DNA of 64,000 nucleotides from NCBI GenBank assembly GCA_022448955.1, contig JAKVCU010000065.1:1-64000 (forward strand), read 5' to 3'. Positions 9,579 through 18,868 of the stretch are shown here, piece by piece. Every line of letters starts with the position of its first letter. Within the stretch, counting starts at the first letter, position 1. The DNA is from Saprospiraceae bacterium (lineage in GTDB: Bacteria > Bacteroidota > Bacteroidia > Chitinophagales > Saprospiraceae). The notes under the pieces were generated by a model that saw only the letters and a list, made by a program, of their open reading frames with translations, made no database searches and was not told the origin of the DNA. The position numbers and the translations under genes were made by a program.

Positions 9579-12203
9579 TTATCTGAAGCGCATATTAAAT
9601 GTTAGCATAAAATATTGTGTAAGTGTATTCCATTGCTGTTGCATCAATAAATTAGTATTACTGACACGCTGAAAACCTGTATTTTGATTTAAAATATCGA
9701 ATGCACTGAGTGTTAGAGAACCTTTTTCTGCCTGTAAGAAGAAGTAACTGACATTTGCACTTATTAAGGGGATACTGACGGCTTCATCAAAGCTTTGGGC
9801 ATTATAATTTACTATATTAGCCCTTGCTTCAAAGTTCCATTTATTGTTTGGTGTAAAACGAAAGTCTCCTGTATAACTAGTATTGAAATAAGTGTTGTTT
9901 TGATCTTGTGCTATAGAAAATCTAGAATCAGTGTAGCTAACGGCTGTACTGAGGCGAATAGAAAATATTTCATTTTTTCTGTTTTCCAATGCCAAGTTTA
10001 AGCTGTGATTAATATTTTTATTAATATTTTCTTGCTCATTGATAAAGACGATACTGCTATTCCAGCTTTCAATTGCTTTGATATTGAGGTTAAGTCCTAA
10101 ACTACGCAAAGGAGTTGAAAAGTCTGCAGAAGCGCTTAAGTTTATATCATTATTTACATTAATTGGTTGCATTACCTTTACGAAATCGTCGCTAATGCTT
10201 TGCGCCCATCTAATTTTATGTTTGGTATATTCTCCTGAAAGCCGTAATGAAAAAGAAGTAAATGAAAACTGGTCGAAAATAGTCCAATTAGAAAATACTA
10301 GATGTCGTTGTTCTGGCTCAAGCTCAGGATTACCTTGAACGATATTCAATTGATTGATGGCATTTCTTACAGGGATCAACTGTTCGGGTGTTGGCATTAC
10401 AATGTTGGATGTGTAGCGTAGGTTTATTCGTCGGCCTGAGCGATATTCATTTTGATAGTTTAATTGGGGGGTCAGGAAAAAATATTTCTTCTTTTGAATT
10501 CTGACAGTATTTTGGAGTTTAGTAAATTGATTTATAGTGGCCTTAAACTGTATATTAAGTTGAACATTTTTTTTGGATCTATTAATGATTAGATTTGGCC
10601 ATATTAAACGTTGCTGCGTAGTGAATTCAGGGATGTCAATTTCTTCAAACTCAGATAGATCATTCATTTTTGCTTCTTTTCGAATTAACTTATTATCATC
10701 TAATGCTACTCTAGCACCTAAGCTTAAGGACCAGTTTTGATTCAATTTTTGTAAAATGGAGGGTTCTGCAAAGAGAAATAATCTTTCTTTGTCATTGGTT
10801 TGAAATTGTTGAAGCATTACTTCGCTAATCGGCTCAAAAAAATTCACAAGATTTACCCAATCTAGGCGATTTGAAACTCCATCATGTATTCCACCAATTA
10901 TTGTTTTTAATTGGGTATTATCGTTATTGAACTTAACAATGTAACTTGCTTTTGTCCAAAGAAAAAGACCATTGGAGTTATTATTGGTTTCATTATCTAG
11001 GGTATTAAATAGCTGTTCTTCTAATTGAGAGCTGGTAAATGCCTTAGTCAAGATATCGCTAGCATTGATATTGATCCTTCCATCAAGTAAAAGTCTTTGA
11101 TTAGTATTAAAGTTTTGGCGTATACCAAATTTAAAGCGTTGAAGTTGATCCGTATCTACTGCTTCAATATCTTGATTTTGATTGTAAGTGGTATTGGAGA
11201 GAAAGTTTTCTGTATAAACATCTTCCATTAGGTTCTTTACTCTTCTATTTCCAAGATAGTTAAGAAAGTAACGATTTTGACTACTAGGATTATAGGAAAG
11301 ATTAAGTCCGCCAGCTAAAGCTTCATTTAATCCTTTATTGTTCGAACCAAATTGAAGATTATCTTTATTAGTAAATCCAAACTCGTTAATATTGTTAGAC
11401 ATGCCTAGCAAGGCATTCTGTGTTTTTTTGGTGAAGTGATAAATTTTCCCCTCTATTTTATAAGTTTCTTTGCTACCGAATCCTGTGGATATTTCGCCAA
11501 AATATCCCTTTTTATAATCTTCTTTAAGTTTAAGGTTAATGGTCTTTTCTCTTTGACCATCATCTATTCCGGAAAAAATAGCCTCCTCAGTTTTACGGTC
11601 GATTACTTGGACTTTATTTAATGCTTTAGCTGGCAAATTTTTGGTTGCCACCTTCGGGTCATCATCAAAAAACTCCTTTCCATCTACTAGTATTTTTGTA
11701 ACTTCTTCTCCTTCAGCTCTTATATTTCCAGTATTATCCACTTCTACACCAGGTAGTTGTCTCAGCAGTTCTTCGACAGCTGCGCCAGGTCTAGTCTTAA
11801 AAGCTTTAGCATCAAATTCTAGTGTATCACTTTTAAACCTTATAGGGATTAACTCAGCCTCTACCACTACTTCTTCTAGGGAAGCAGTTTGTAATATTTT
11901 ATCTTTTACAGCTTCCCCAGAGGATAACGGGATGTTGATTTGATCATATGTCGTTTGCATGCCCACAAAAGAGAATTGTATCAAATACTGCCCTTTTTTG
12001 ATACCTTTGATTTGATACTCTCCTTTGGTATTGGTCACGCCAAAATACTGTAAGATGGAATCAGCAGGATTGAGTAATGCAACCGTGGCATATTCTAATG
12101 GCTGATCCTGCTCATTTAAGACTATTCCCTTTATGGTATTTTGAGAAATTCCGCTTAGACAGAATAGCAATGATAATACAAATGTTACTGTGGATTTTGA
12201 CAT
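9579..12203 (-). CDS. TonB-receptor-like outer-membrane beta-barrel protein
   Basis: An 874-residue outer-membrane protein. A signal peptide (to about 20) is followed by a carboxypeptidase-regulatory-like domain (about 21-105, opening NTIKGIVLNEQDQPLEYATV), a plug-like region (LLRQLPGVEVD... LVDGKEFF) and a barrel of about 600 residues ending in aromatic Phe-Arg, as in the 'outer membrane beta-barrel family' proteins. It lacks the size and typical features of SusC, and no SusD follows, so I do not call it a glycan importer. Two GLPGLI proteins lie immediately upstream on the same strand, a recurrent pairing in Bacteroidota. The ligand is unknown. Confidence 0.85.
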   Translation of the reverse strand: MSKSTVTFVLSLLFCLSGISQNTIKGIVLNEQDQPLEYATVALLNPADSILQYFGVTNTKGEYQIKGIKKGQYLIQFSFVGMQTTYDQINIPLSSGEAVKDKILQTASLEEVVVEAELIPIRFKSDTLEFDAKAFKTRPGAAVEELLRQLPGVEVDNTGNIRAEGEEVTKILVDGKEFFDDDPKVATKNLPAKALNKVQVIDRKTEEAIFSGIDDGQREKTINLKLKEDYKKGYFGEISTGFGSKETYKIEGKIYHFTKKTQNALLGMSNNINEFGFTNKDNLQFGSNNKGLNEALAGGLNLSYNPSSQNRYFLNYLGNRRVKNLMEDVYTENFLSNTTYNQNQDIEAVDTDQLQRFKFGIRQNFNTNQRLLLDGRININASDILTKAFTSSQLEEQLFNTLDNETNNNSNGLFLWTKASYIVKFNNDNTQLKTIIGGIHDGVSNRLDWVNLVNFFEPISEVMLQQFQTNDKERLFLFAEPSILQKLNQNWSLSLGARVALDDNKLIRKEAKMNDLSEFEEIDIPEFTTQQRLIWPNLIINRSKKNVQLNIQFKATINQFTKLQNTVRIQKKKYFFLTPQLNYQNEYRSGRRINLRYTSNIVMPTPEQLIPVRNAINQLNIVQGNPELEPEQRHLVFSNWTIFDQFSFTSFSLRLSGEYTKHKIRWAQSISDDFVKVMQPINVNNDINLSASADFSTPLRSLGLNLNIKAIESWNSSIVFINEQENINKNINHSLNLALENRKNEIFSIRLSTAVSYTDSRFSIAQDQNNTYFNTSYTGDFRFTPNNKWNFEARANIVNYNAQSFDEAVSIPLISANVSYFFLQAEKGSLTLSAFDILNQNTGFQRVSNTNLLMQQQWNTLTQYFMLTFNMRFR

Positions 12204-12694
12204 ATTAATTTTTAATGAGAAGTAGCTAAATACACTGTAATCTTAGTTACTTAGCAATTTGAAGGCGTCTTTTTACTTAGCTTTGCATTAAATACTCGCC
12301 TTTATAGCCGCGGCTATTAGGCTCCGCTGCGCCTTAAGCTGAGCAAAAAACAGCTGGTTTAAAATTACAATAACCTTAAATTACAGTTTGACAAGTACCT
12401 TTTCTCAAAGTAAGCTTAGTTTTTTTAAAGTTCTAAAGTCGAGCTAAAAGAATGTTTGAATTTCCTACTGTCTGAAAACCAACGCTTTGGAGATTATGGT
12501 GTGCAATTGAATCATTCACTTAGCTCGCTAAGCTCCATCACGAAGCCTTAGCCGCAACTCTACCTTTGCCGGCAGGCAGGCTCAAATCATTGATTCTCCC
12601 TTTTAACAAAGATTAAACATACTCTAAGATCATTCGCCTAATGTATGCATAGTTACAGTTTTTTGTACTCTGTACATAATGTATGCTAAGGCCT
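12204..12694. other. Repeat-bearing non-coding gap
   Basis: 491 bp between the barrel gene and the GLPGLI gene. It holds short palindromes (ATAGCCGCGGCTAT near 12304; CTTAGCTCGCTAAG near 12518) and one copy of a roughly 60-bp repeat found again at 36036. The GC-richer patches stand out from the AT-rich surroundings. It looks like decayed mobile or repetitive DNA rather than a regulated promoter, although the promoter of the barrel gene may also lie here. Confidence 0.5.
12567..12627. repeat. Dispersed repeat family B, copy 1
   Basis: Contains GGCAGGCAGGCTCAAATC followed by a segment ending ATTAAACATACTC. The same order with a few mismatches occurs at 36036-36099, directly after an IS630-type remnant. 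The function is unknown. Confidence 0.6.
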
Positions 12695-13450
12695 TTAACC
12701 CCGTCCTTTTTTACCAGTTCTCGATCGGCTATTTGTTTTCCATTCTTCTATTTTTTCATCAACTATTTTTGTAAAAGTATCGTATTGTATTTTTTGACCC
12801 TTATCCGGTATATTGAGTGGATCTATGGGATTCAAATTTATTTCCGAAGCAAGGATGACCATATCTCCATCAATTTCAATTCCCAAAATTAGACCAGGTA
12901 GACCATGATAATCATCTGGGCCAAAAGAGACAGGGATTTCTGATGTAAACCAAGCTGTAATGGTCCTACTGTCCGTATCCAATTTTGCTGCACTACAAAT
13001 ATAATCGAGAATCTTTTTTTTGTTAGGAGTGATTTTCCATGCATGCTGTTCAAGCTTATTTTCTACAATAAAGTACCTTGTCATAAATTCTACTTCTTCT
13101 ACCTTATCGCCTTTTTCAATATTTTGATAGATTTTTTGCACTTTAACTTTTGGAGGTGTGAAGCTAGGGATAGCATTTAAAGCTCTTTGTAAACGAGGAT
13201 CAGTCTGCTCCCTTTTTGATAGGTCTTCCTCAAATAATGATTCGGAACCTTTAAATGAGAGGGTGTAAATAAAAGTGCCTTTTTTAGGTAAGCTTTTGAT
13301 ATAATTATCCCAGCGGGGTTTACCCATTGGTTCTATACCGTAATCGATAATTTTTTGATAGACGATTTGTCCGCTCATTTGCGCACTCAACATACTTACG
13401 ATCATTAGTGCCCAAGGTAGAGCAAGAAGACGAAAAAATGGCCTTTTCAT
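12695..13450 (-). CDS. GLPGLI family protein (distal of two)
   Basis: A 251-residue exported protein of the GLPGLI family, named from the motif that is visible here as YHGLPGLILGIE. A signal peptide covers about residues 1-24. The family opening (GQIVYQKIIDYG) and the central Trp/Cys pattern (MTRYFIVE, AWKI, AAKLDTDSRTITAWFTSEIPVSFGP) match the neighbouring paralogue at 13486. The C terminus is basic. The molecular function of the family is not known. Its members are confined largely to Bacteroidota and often sit beside TonB-receptor-like barrels, as here. It is 35 bp from the upstream paralogue, so co-transcription is likely. Confidence 0.88.
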   Translation of the reverse strand: MKRPFFRLLALPWALMIVSMLSAQMSGQIVYQKIIDYGIEPMGKPRWDNYIKSLPKKGTFIYTLSFKGSESLFEEDLSKREQTDPRLQRALNAIPSFTPPKVKVQKIYQNIEKGDKVEEVEFMTRYFIVENKLEQHAWKITPNKKKILDYICSAAKLDTDSRTITAWFTSEIPVSFGPDDYHGLPGLILGIEIDGDMVILASEINLNPIDPLNIPDKGQKIQYDTFTKIVDEKIEEWKTNSRSRTGKKGRG

Positions 13451-13485
13451 AATAATATATTTTTAATAATCATTTACACATGAAG

Positions 13486-14265
13486 TTAGTTTTTAGATTT
13501 TCTTGCCGATTTATTTTTGGTCATCTGAACTTTCTTAAATTCTTTTAATTTTTCTTGTACAATCTTATCGAATTCGTCTTCATCCAGTTTTTTAGCTTTC
13601 TTTAGTTGTGCGGATAAAGACTTTTCTGGCATATTAAAGTTGGCAGAAGTAGCTAGTAGAAATATTTCATCATTTTTTTCCAAACCTAGAATAATTCCTG
13701 GAAGTCCGTAATAGGAGTTAGGACCAGCTGAAATGGGGATTTGGGGGCTAAACCAAGCAGTAATAACTTCTGTTTCCGATGCTAACTCAGCTCCCATGCA
13801 AACAAAGTCTAATACTTTTTTCTTTTTGCCAGTAAGCTTCCACGCTTTTTCTTCTAATGAAGATTCAACAAGGAAATTTCTAGTCATAAACTCGATTTGT
13901 TCAACACATTTTCTATTATTAAAGTCGTAATAAATTTGTTTTACTTTCGGCTTCGGCATTTTATCATAATTAGCTTTTTTTATAGCTTTAATTAGATCAT
14001 TGGATAAGCTTTCTTTTTTTGAGGAGTTTTCTTCGTAAAAGGATTGTTCTGTGGTAAAGTGAAGGATATGAAAAGACTTTCCAGTTTTTGGTAAATCTGC
14101 GATATAGTTATCCCAGCGAGGATCGTCATGAGCTCCTTCCAATTGATAGTCGATGACCTGCTCATAAGTAATTGTTCCTCCTTGAATATTCTGAGCAGAT
14201 AGTTTAAAATGGCAAAGAGAAATTATAAAAAAACCACTGGTTAAAAGATACCCAAACTTTTTCAT
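13486..14265 (-). CDS. GLPGLI family protein (proximal of two)
   Basis: A 259-residue paralogue of the next gene downstream, with signal peptide (about 1-24), the family motif as YYGLPGIILGLE, and the same preceding stretch TAWFSPQIPISAGP. Both proteins contain a DDPRWDNYI or KPRWDNYI segment near residue 50, which supports a tandem duplication. The last 40 residues are Lys-rich. It is the first gene of a probable three-gene unit with the second GLPGLI gene and the outer-membrane barrel. The family function is unknown. An envelope role tied to the barrel protein is inferred from position only. Confidence 0.88.
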   Translation of the reverse strand: MKKFGYLLTSGFFIISLCHFKLSAQNIQGGTITYEQVIDYQLEGAHDDPRWDNYIADLPKTGKSFHILHFTTEQSFYEENSSKKESLSNDLIKAIKKANYDKMPKPKVKQIYYDFNNRKCVEQIEFMTRNFLVESSLEEKAWKLTGKKKKVLDFVCMGAELASETEVITAWFSPQIPISAGPNSYYGLPGIILGLEKNDEIFLLATSANFNMPEKSLSAQLKKAKKLDEDEFDKIVQEKLKEFKKVQMTKNKSARKSKN

Positions 14266-14327
14266 AGGTGATAAAATTTTCAGTTTAAAATGTATTTATG
14301 GCACTCAATAATTTACGCAAGGTCCAT

Positions 14328-14531
14328 CTAATTGATCAAGTTTAGAAGATCAATACAGGGGGGGGTGATCCTAAATTGTGAATAGTGAAGAGTTGCCATT
14401 GCATAAATTAAAGCATTTGGTGTACTTCGATGTCTATTTCGGACGATACCAAAGATAAATATTAAAAGCGCATTTACTGACTCAATAATAGCTTCTTTTA
14501 TCAGCCATGATTTTCGAGCTGAAAATTTCAT
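14328..14531 (-). pseudogene. IS982-type transposase, C-terminal remnant
   Basis: The end of the 137-residue track ORF, from MKFSARKSWLIKEAIIESVN to the stop, resembles the C terminus of IS982-family transposases. The family has an 'IIE(S/T)VN' helix, a 'RHRS' block (here NRHRSTPNALI) and a Pro-rich tail (here FRITPPCIDLL). The catalytic DDE part is missing, the family's basic 'QLKN' stretch is altered (ALLIF), and the upstream part of the ORF has no family resemblance. I read this as a decayed insertion sequence. It sits at the boundary between the GLPGLI/barrel genes and the glycosidase genes. Confidence 0.6.
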
Positions 14532-14822
14532 TGTAAGAGTAATTTTTATTTGCTGCTTAAATACACAGCTACTCCAAAAATAAACAGAAATATAAATCGA
14601 GAGAGATATGGTGATAAAAAATATTTCTTGATATTTAATTGTAAACCAGATACTTAATAGGTGTTGAATACATTTCTTAACTGAATTTTTAGAATATTCA
14701 TTTGGAGATGCGAATTGGTAAATATGCGAGTAGGAAAACATCTAAAAAGTAAAACAATGAATAAAACATTACTATACACACTTTTACCAATGAAGAATAA
14801 TTGTAGCAAAAAAAGTATCTAG

Positions 14823-17273
14823 CTATTTGTTGCTTATATCAAGATAATCCACTTTTTTAAGCTTTAATTTAGTATTGTTGAGAATATTTGCAGTGAAATT
14901 TTCGGGTACGTCAAGTTGATATAACAAAGTATCTTTATGGCACTTCCATTGGAGTGAAATGAGATCGTGACCAATCGGCAATTGGCCCTTGCAATAATTT
15001 AAATTAACATTAGAGAATTGGATAGTAATAAGTTTTTTTTGGTAATCTATACTTCTTATACAAAGTACATCTCTGTATAGTACATGTACTATATGAGCAG
15101 CAAAACCATGGTTGCAACTTGCATGAGCAGACTGATTTTCCCAAAGGGTACCGGTGCGCTTTGCCATATAATCAAAATAATCGATGGACTCTTTAAGCAG
15201 TTGAGATTGTAGTTGATATTGTGATAATAACTCTAACCGTAGGTAATTCCCGATAAAAGAATTAGCGAAATACACATTAGGGTATAGGTTATTATCCTTT
15301 CGCTGGGGCCCAAAATCTTTACTTAGCTTTTGCCAAAGGGCAGGGTGGGAATCTATGTTGGCTACATTAAAATAAAAAGCATAATATTGGCATACTTCTG
15401 TGATATTATTAGTAGGTTGTAATTGACCATTTTTGTCTCTAATCGCATTATCAACAAAAAATGTACCATTAAAAGATTGGGAGCGAATGGAATCGCGGAT
15501 ATGTTCGGCTTTTTGGATGAGTTTCTTCTCTTGATAGAGTTCTCCTACTTTCTGTAGCGTGGCTGCATAGAGCATATTGGTTGGATAATTTACATCTTGG
15601 ACGAAGCGATTTGCTTCTGACCATTCGATAAAGATCCAGCTATCTAACTTTTCCAATAAACCAGATTCATTTTCAAAAGGTTCAAAGTATTTCAACAGCT
15701 TTAGCACTTTGGGTTTCAGAGCGTCTACTAATGCTCTATCATTTGTACGACTGAGGTACTCAGGGAGTTGAATAACAAACCACATTGCCCAATTAGGAAT
15801 GAAAACACCATCGTTGTGGTCGGCAGGATAACACATGGGTAACATGCCCTCAGGTAGATGATCAAAAGAATCGGGTAACAGGAAGTTTTCAAAGAAATTC
15901 TTTTCAATGAGTGCATGGCCTGAAACATCTTGTGCTACACGAGCAGCAAAGTAGCTATCACAGAGCCAGCCTGCGCGCTCACGAGATGGGCAATCCATAA
16001 ACAAATCAAGCGCATTCTGCCGGAAGGTTTCAACACCAGATTCAAATATGCGATTCAGACGATGATCACTACTTTGAAAGGAGGCTTTATTTACATCGGG
16101 GTTGGTTAGTTCTCGTAAGTAAACATCATGAATAACAGCTGCTCCATTTGTTGCAATAATTTTTAAATGACGGAAGGTGTAAGGTTCAATGGATTCGAGT
16201 GAATATTTTCCTGGCTCCAATTCGTAGGTTATAGCATTGATGCAGTCCATTCGTTTAAAATCTACATCACCGTCAGTAAGGATTTCATCAAAGGTTATGA
16301 AGAAACGCCCTGCCTGGCTTACTTCCAATTCAATACCGATAAAGCCACTGAGATTAGTACCCATATCAAAAGTTCGAAATTGGTTATTATCGAGATGATA
16401 CTTTTCGAGGGTAGAAAATGTCTCATAATGGATTATAATCTCATTACTTTCCATTTCCTGAAGTTCGATAGCTGGGTTATACACTAGATCATTTTCCTTA
16501 AATCCTTGTAGTTGTTCTCCTATATTAATTAATGAGCGGTCTTTCCAGTACTTTTCTCTTTTAATATTGGTATAGATTTTTCCATTAGCCTCTTCAGCAA
16601 TGGGTTGCCGAATAGTGAATGTTGGATAACTGATTCTTCGAGGTATTAAATTCTTTGTTGATACCTGGCTATAAACTAGTTTTTTTAAATCGGGTTCTGG
16701 ATGTGTGCGCCATTGGTCGAAGTTGGGATCTAAACGATAGTATTCAATAAATGGACGTTGGAAAGAATACCTAGGCACCTTTTGGATCCGCTCTAGCAAA
16801 CGATAAGCAACAAAATCAGTCTTTTTTGTCGAGGTCGCACACAAGACACTTTCACCTGTAGTTACTTCTGCCTGGAGAAAAGCCGGTTGATCCAGCAGAT
16901 AATATGAGTTAACATGGTAAGAAGCGACTTCGATCGCTAGGTGGTTAATGCCGGCTTGAAGGTATGGGGTTAGTGACCAATCATCGACTCGATAATAATC
17001 ATGGCCTGCTCGGGCAGGACCATGGCCTACAAATTTTCCATTTAGATATATCCGGTAAATGCTGGAGCCCGTTATTGCCAATACAACCTCACCAGTTGCA
17101 GGTTTTTTAAAAGAGGTATAAAAGCCAATAGTAATATTCTGTTCGTTCTCAAGTTGATTAGGCCAAATGGGGGTGGCTTCTGAGAAAAAATCAGACTGTG
17201 CAGTGCCATTTAATGGCCCAAAAGATATTAGTAACATCAAAACTGAAAAGATGTGGATCGGTATTATTTTCAT
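14823..17273 (-). CDS. Alpha-L-rhamnosidase-like (GH78-type) protein
   Basis: An 816-residue secreted protein with the architecture of GH78-type enzymes: N-terminal beta-sandwich domains including an NGKFVGHGPARAGHDYY segment (about 75-95), a six-hairpin catalytic domain from about 395, and a C-terminal sandwich. The block DCPSRERAGWLCDSYFAA corresponds to the conserved 'DCPxRxERxGWxGD' region carrying acidic catalytic residues. The track start is a GTG at 17276. The ATG one codon later (17273), right after the upstream gene's stop, is preferred and begins a normal signal peptide. It is virtually fused to the beta-helix gene, so translational coupling is likely. The substrate could be L-rhamnose or another alpha-linked sugar. 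Confidence 0.82.
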   Translation of the reverse strand: MKIIPIHIFSVLMLLISFGPLNGTAQSDFFSEATPIWPNQLENEQNITIGFYTSFKKPATGEVVLAITGSSIYRIYLNGKFVGHGPARAGHDYYRVDDWSLTPYLQAGINHLAIEVASYHVNSYYLLDQPAFLQAEVTTGESVLCATSTKKTDFVAYRLLERIQKVPRYSFQRPFIEYYRLDPNFDQWRTHPEPDLKKLVYSQVSTKNLIPRRISYPTFTIRQPIAEEANGKIYTNIKREKYWKDRSLINIGEQLQGFKENDLVYNPAIELQEMESNEIIIHYETFSTLEKYHLDNNQFRTFDMGTNLSGFIGIELEVSQAGRFFITFDEILTDGDVDFKRMDCINAITYELEPGKYSLESIEPYTFRHLKIIATNGAAVIHDVYLRELTNPDVNKASFQSSDHRLNRIFESGVETFRQNALDLFMDCPSRERAGWLCDSYFAARVAQDVSGHALIEKNFFENFLLPDSFDHLPEGMLPMCYPADHNDGVFIPNWAMWFVIQLPEYLSRTNDRALVDALKPKVLKLLKYFEPFENESGLLEKLDSWIFIEWSEANRFVQDVNYPTNMLYAATLQKVGELYQEKKLIQKAEHIRDSIRSQSFNGTFFVDNAIRDKNGQLQPTNNITEVCQYYAFYFNVANIDSHPALWQKLSKDFGPQRKDNNLYPNVYFANSFIGNYLRLELLSQYQLQSQLLKESIDYFDYMAKRTGTLWENQSAHASCNHGFAAHIVHVLYRDVLCIRSIDYQKKLITIQFSNVNLNYCKGQLPIGHDLISLQWKCHKDTLLYQLDVPENFTANILNNTKLKLKKVDYLDISNK

Positions 17274-17276
17274 CAC

Positions 17277-18857
17277 CTAATTGATTTTAGAAGTGGATTC
17301 AAAAGCGCCAATATCAGGGGTAGTAGCTCCGATTGGATGTCCAAAGTAGTCGTACTTCCCCATACTATCTATTGCTATTCCTTTATCGATACAGGGAGAT
17401 GCTTGTTTTAACTGATACCCCTGCAAAGACGAGAGACCCCAACCACCACTACCTGCTTCGATTAGCATTGGATCTTCCAGAACTTGCTGAGGGTCGTTAG
17501 GTATGCCATTGAGCCAAGGTCCAAAGAAGCAGTTGTTCCAAAAATTAGGCGGATCCGTCAATGCAGAAGTATGAATACTATCATTGAATTGGCGATCGAT
17601 AGCGCTGCCATGAGAGTATACAGTTCGAAAACGACCCTGCCCACTGGCATAGAAAATATTATTCTTGAAATTGACGCCAAGTTTATTTTTATCCTTTTCA
17701 TTCTCCATACCACAATAATAATCCAGATCAATGGTGCTATGATCTACATAGAATACATTATTATGGATGAGGTTGCGGTCTTCGGTATATCCATGAATTT
17801 GTATGAGATGAGTCTGATCGTTCTGGCTTATGTTATACCGAGCGATATTATCATTCGTGCGATTCATGATGAGCAGAAAGCCGTGATTATTGGCGCTGTA
17901 ATTATATTGAAGAATACATCTCTGACAATCGAAGTCAAAGTCGTAGGCAAAACCGTCACCATTGGCGGGTTGCCGGCCGGTGTTATATACCTCGTTATAC
18001 TGCATTATTGTTCTGGTATTTGCGTACAACCAGATGGCAGCGGTATGAGGCCACCAATCTTCACCTCCAGTATTCAAGTCGGGGTCTCCTGATCGCAAGC
18101 AGGTTCGATCGGCATAATTGTATTCCACTAGGGCTTCATGCGCACCAAGGACAATGATACCATCTCCTCCGGTGTTTTCGATGATGTTCTTACGAATGAT
18201 CACTTGTTCATCACCATTCACGGCTATTCCGATCTTATCTACCCTTCGGATGGTATTATTTTCTATAAGGACATCATTTGCTACACAGTTTTGTTCAGCT
18301 TCTACGCCAAGTAATCGCTGACCCACATAGATGGCTACACCAGATTTATCGCCTCCCACGTCACCCCAGATATCGTGTAGGTAGCAGTCGCGAATGACAA
18401 TATGCTCGATCAGGATAGCTTCTCCTTCGGCGGTAGCTACAATCCCTTCTCTTCTCAAACCAAGCTGATGGGGTTCTCCAGAAGTGATTTCCATACCTTC
18501 GATTTCCCACCAAGATTGATTATTCAAGCTAATGCCAGCCCCTTCTTCCTTGCCTATATTGATTACTGGGCGGGGGCCGTCGCCATAGGTGCCAATGGTA
18601 ATGGGTTTTCCGGGGGATCCACTTCCATTAGGTTTTAGGTTTCCTTTCCAGATTCCTCCACTTTCAAAGCGGATTGCATCACCTGGTTCAAAAGTGGTTT
18701 GGTTAACGCGTTCTAGAGTTTTCCAAGCAGTAGCAGCTTGCAAACCTGTATTCGCATCGTTACCCATTGGTGATATATAGAATGTACGTTCGGTGTCATG
18801 GTTTTGGCAACCCACTATGAGAAAGGATAGCAGGAGCAGTAATACCTCATTTTTCAT
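17277..18857 (-). CDS. Right-handed beta-helix lipoprotein, putative polysaccharide-active
   Basis: A 526-residue lipoprotein (signal ending LIVGC, lipid Cys 17). It opens with FYISPMGNDANTGLQAATAW, a hallmark of secreted parallel beta-helix proteins, and continues with a long series of rungs rich in Asn, Ile and Gly (about 100-420, for example VLIENNTIRRV, VIIRKNIIENTGGDGI). The end 'DIGAFE' is typical of the same group. Such proteins include polysaccharide lyases and glycoside hydrolases, but I cannot place it in a numbered family or name catalytic residues. It lies between a GH50-like gene (11 bp away) and a GH78-like gene, so all three are probably co-expressed and act on the same glycan. 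Confidence 0.82.
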   Translation of the reverse strand: MKNEVLLLLLSFLIVGCQNHDTERTFYISPMGNDANTGLQAATAWKTLERVNQTTFEPGDAIRFESGGIWKGNLKPNGSGSPGKPITIGTYGDGPRPVINIGKEEGAGISLNNQSWWEIEGMEITSGEPHQLGLRREGIVATAEGEAILIEHIVIRDCYLHDIWGDVGGDKSGVAIYVGQRLLGVEAEQNCVANDVLIENNTIRRVDKIGIAVNGDEQVIIRKNIIENTGGDGIIVLGAHEALVEYNYADRTCLRSGDPDLNTGGEDWWPHTAAIWLYANTRTIMQYNEVYNTGRQPANGDGFAYDFDFDCQRCILQYNYSANNHGFLLIMNRTNDNIARYNISQNDQTHLIQIHGYTEDRNLIHNNVFYVDHSTIDLDYYCGMENEKDKNKLGVNFKNNIFYASGQGRFRTVYSHGSAIDRQFNDSIHTSALTDPPNFWNNCFFGPWLNGIPNDPQQVLEDPMLIEAGSGGWGLSSLQGYQLKQASPCIDKGIAIDSMGKYDYFGHPIGATTPDIGAFESTSKIN

Positions 18858-18868
18858 AACTTTTTTGT

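Noticed and set aside
9579-12203. SusC-type glycan importer call
   Set aside because: The protein is shorter than typical SusC proteins (about 1000 residues), has no SusD after it, and fits the general outer-membrane barrel family with GLPGLI neighbours better.
14532-14741. N-terminal part of the 137-codon ORF at 14328-14741
   Set aside because: Only the C-terminal part resembles a transposase. The upstream part is AT-rich open frame with no similarity I can see, so it is not annotated as coding.
17484-18092. 202-codon plus-strand ORF opposite the beta-helix gene
   Set aside because: It is an antisense shadow of a well-supported lipoprotein gene, has no recognisable domain and an unnatural Ile/Val-rich composition.
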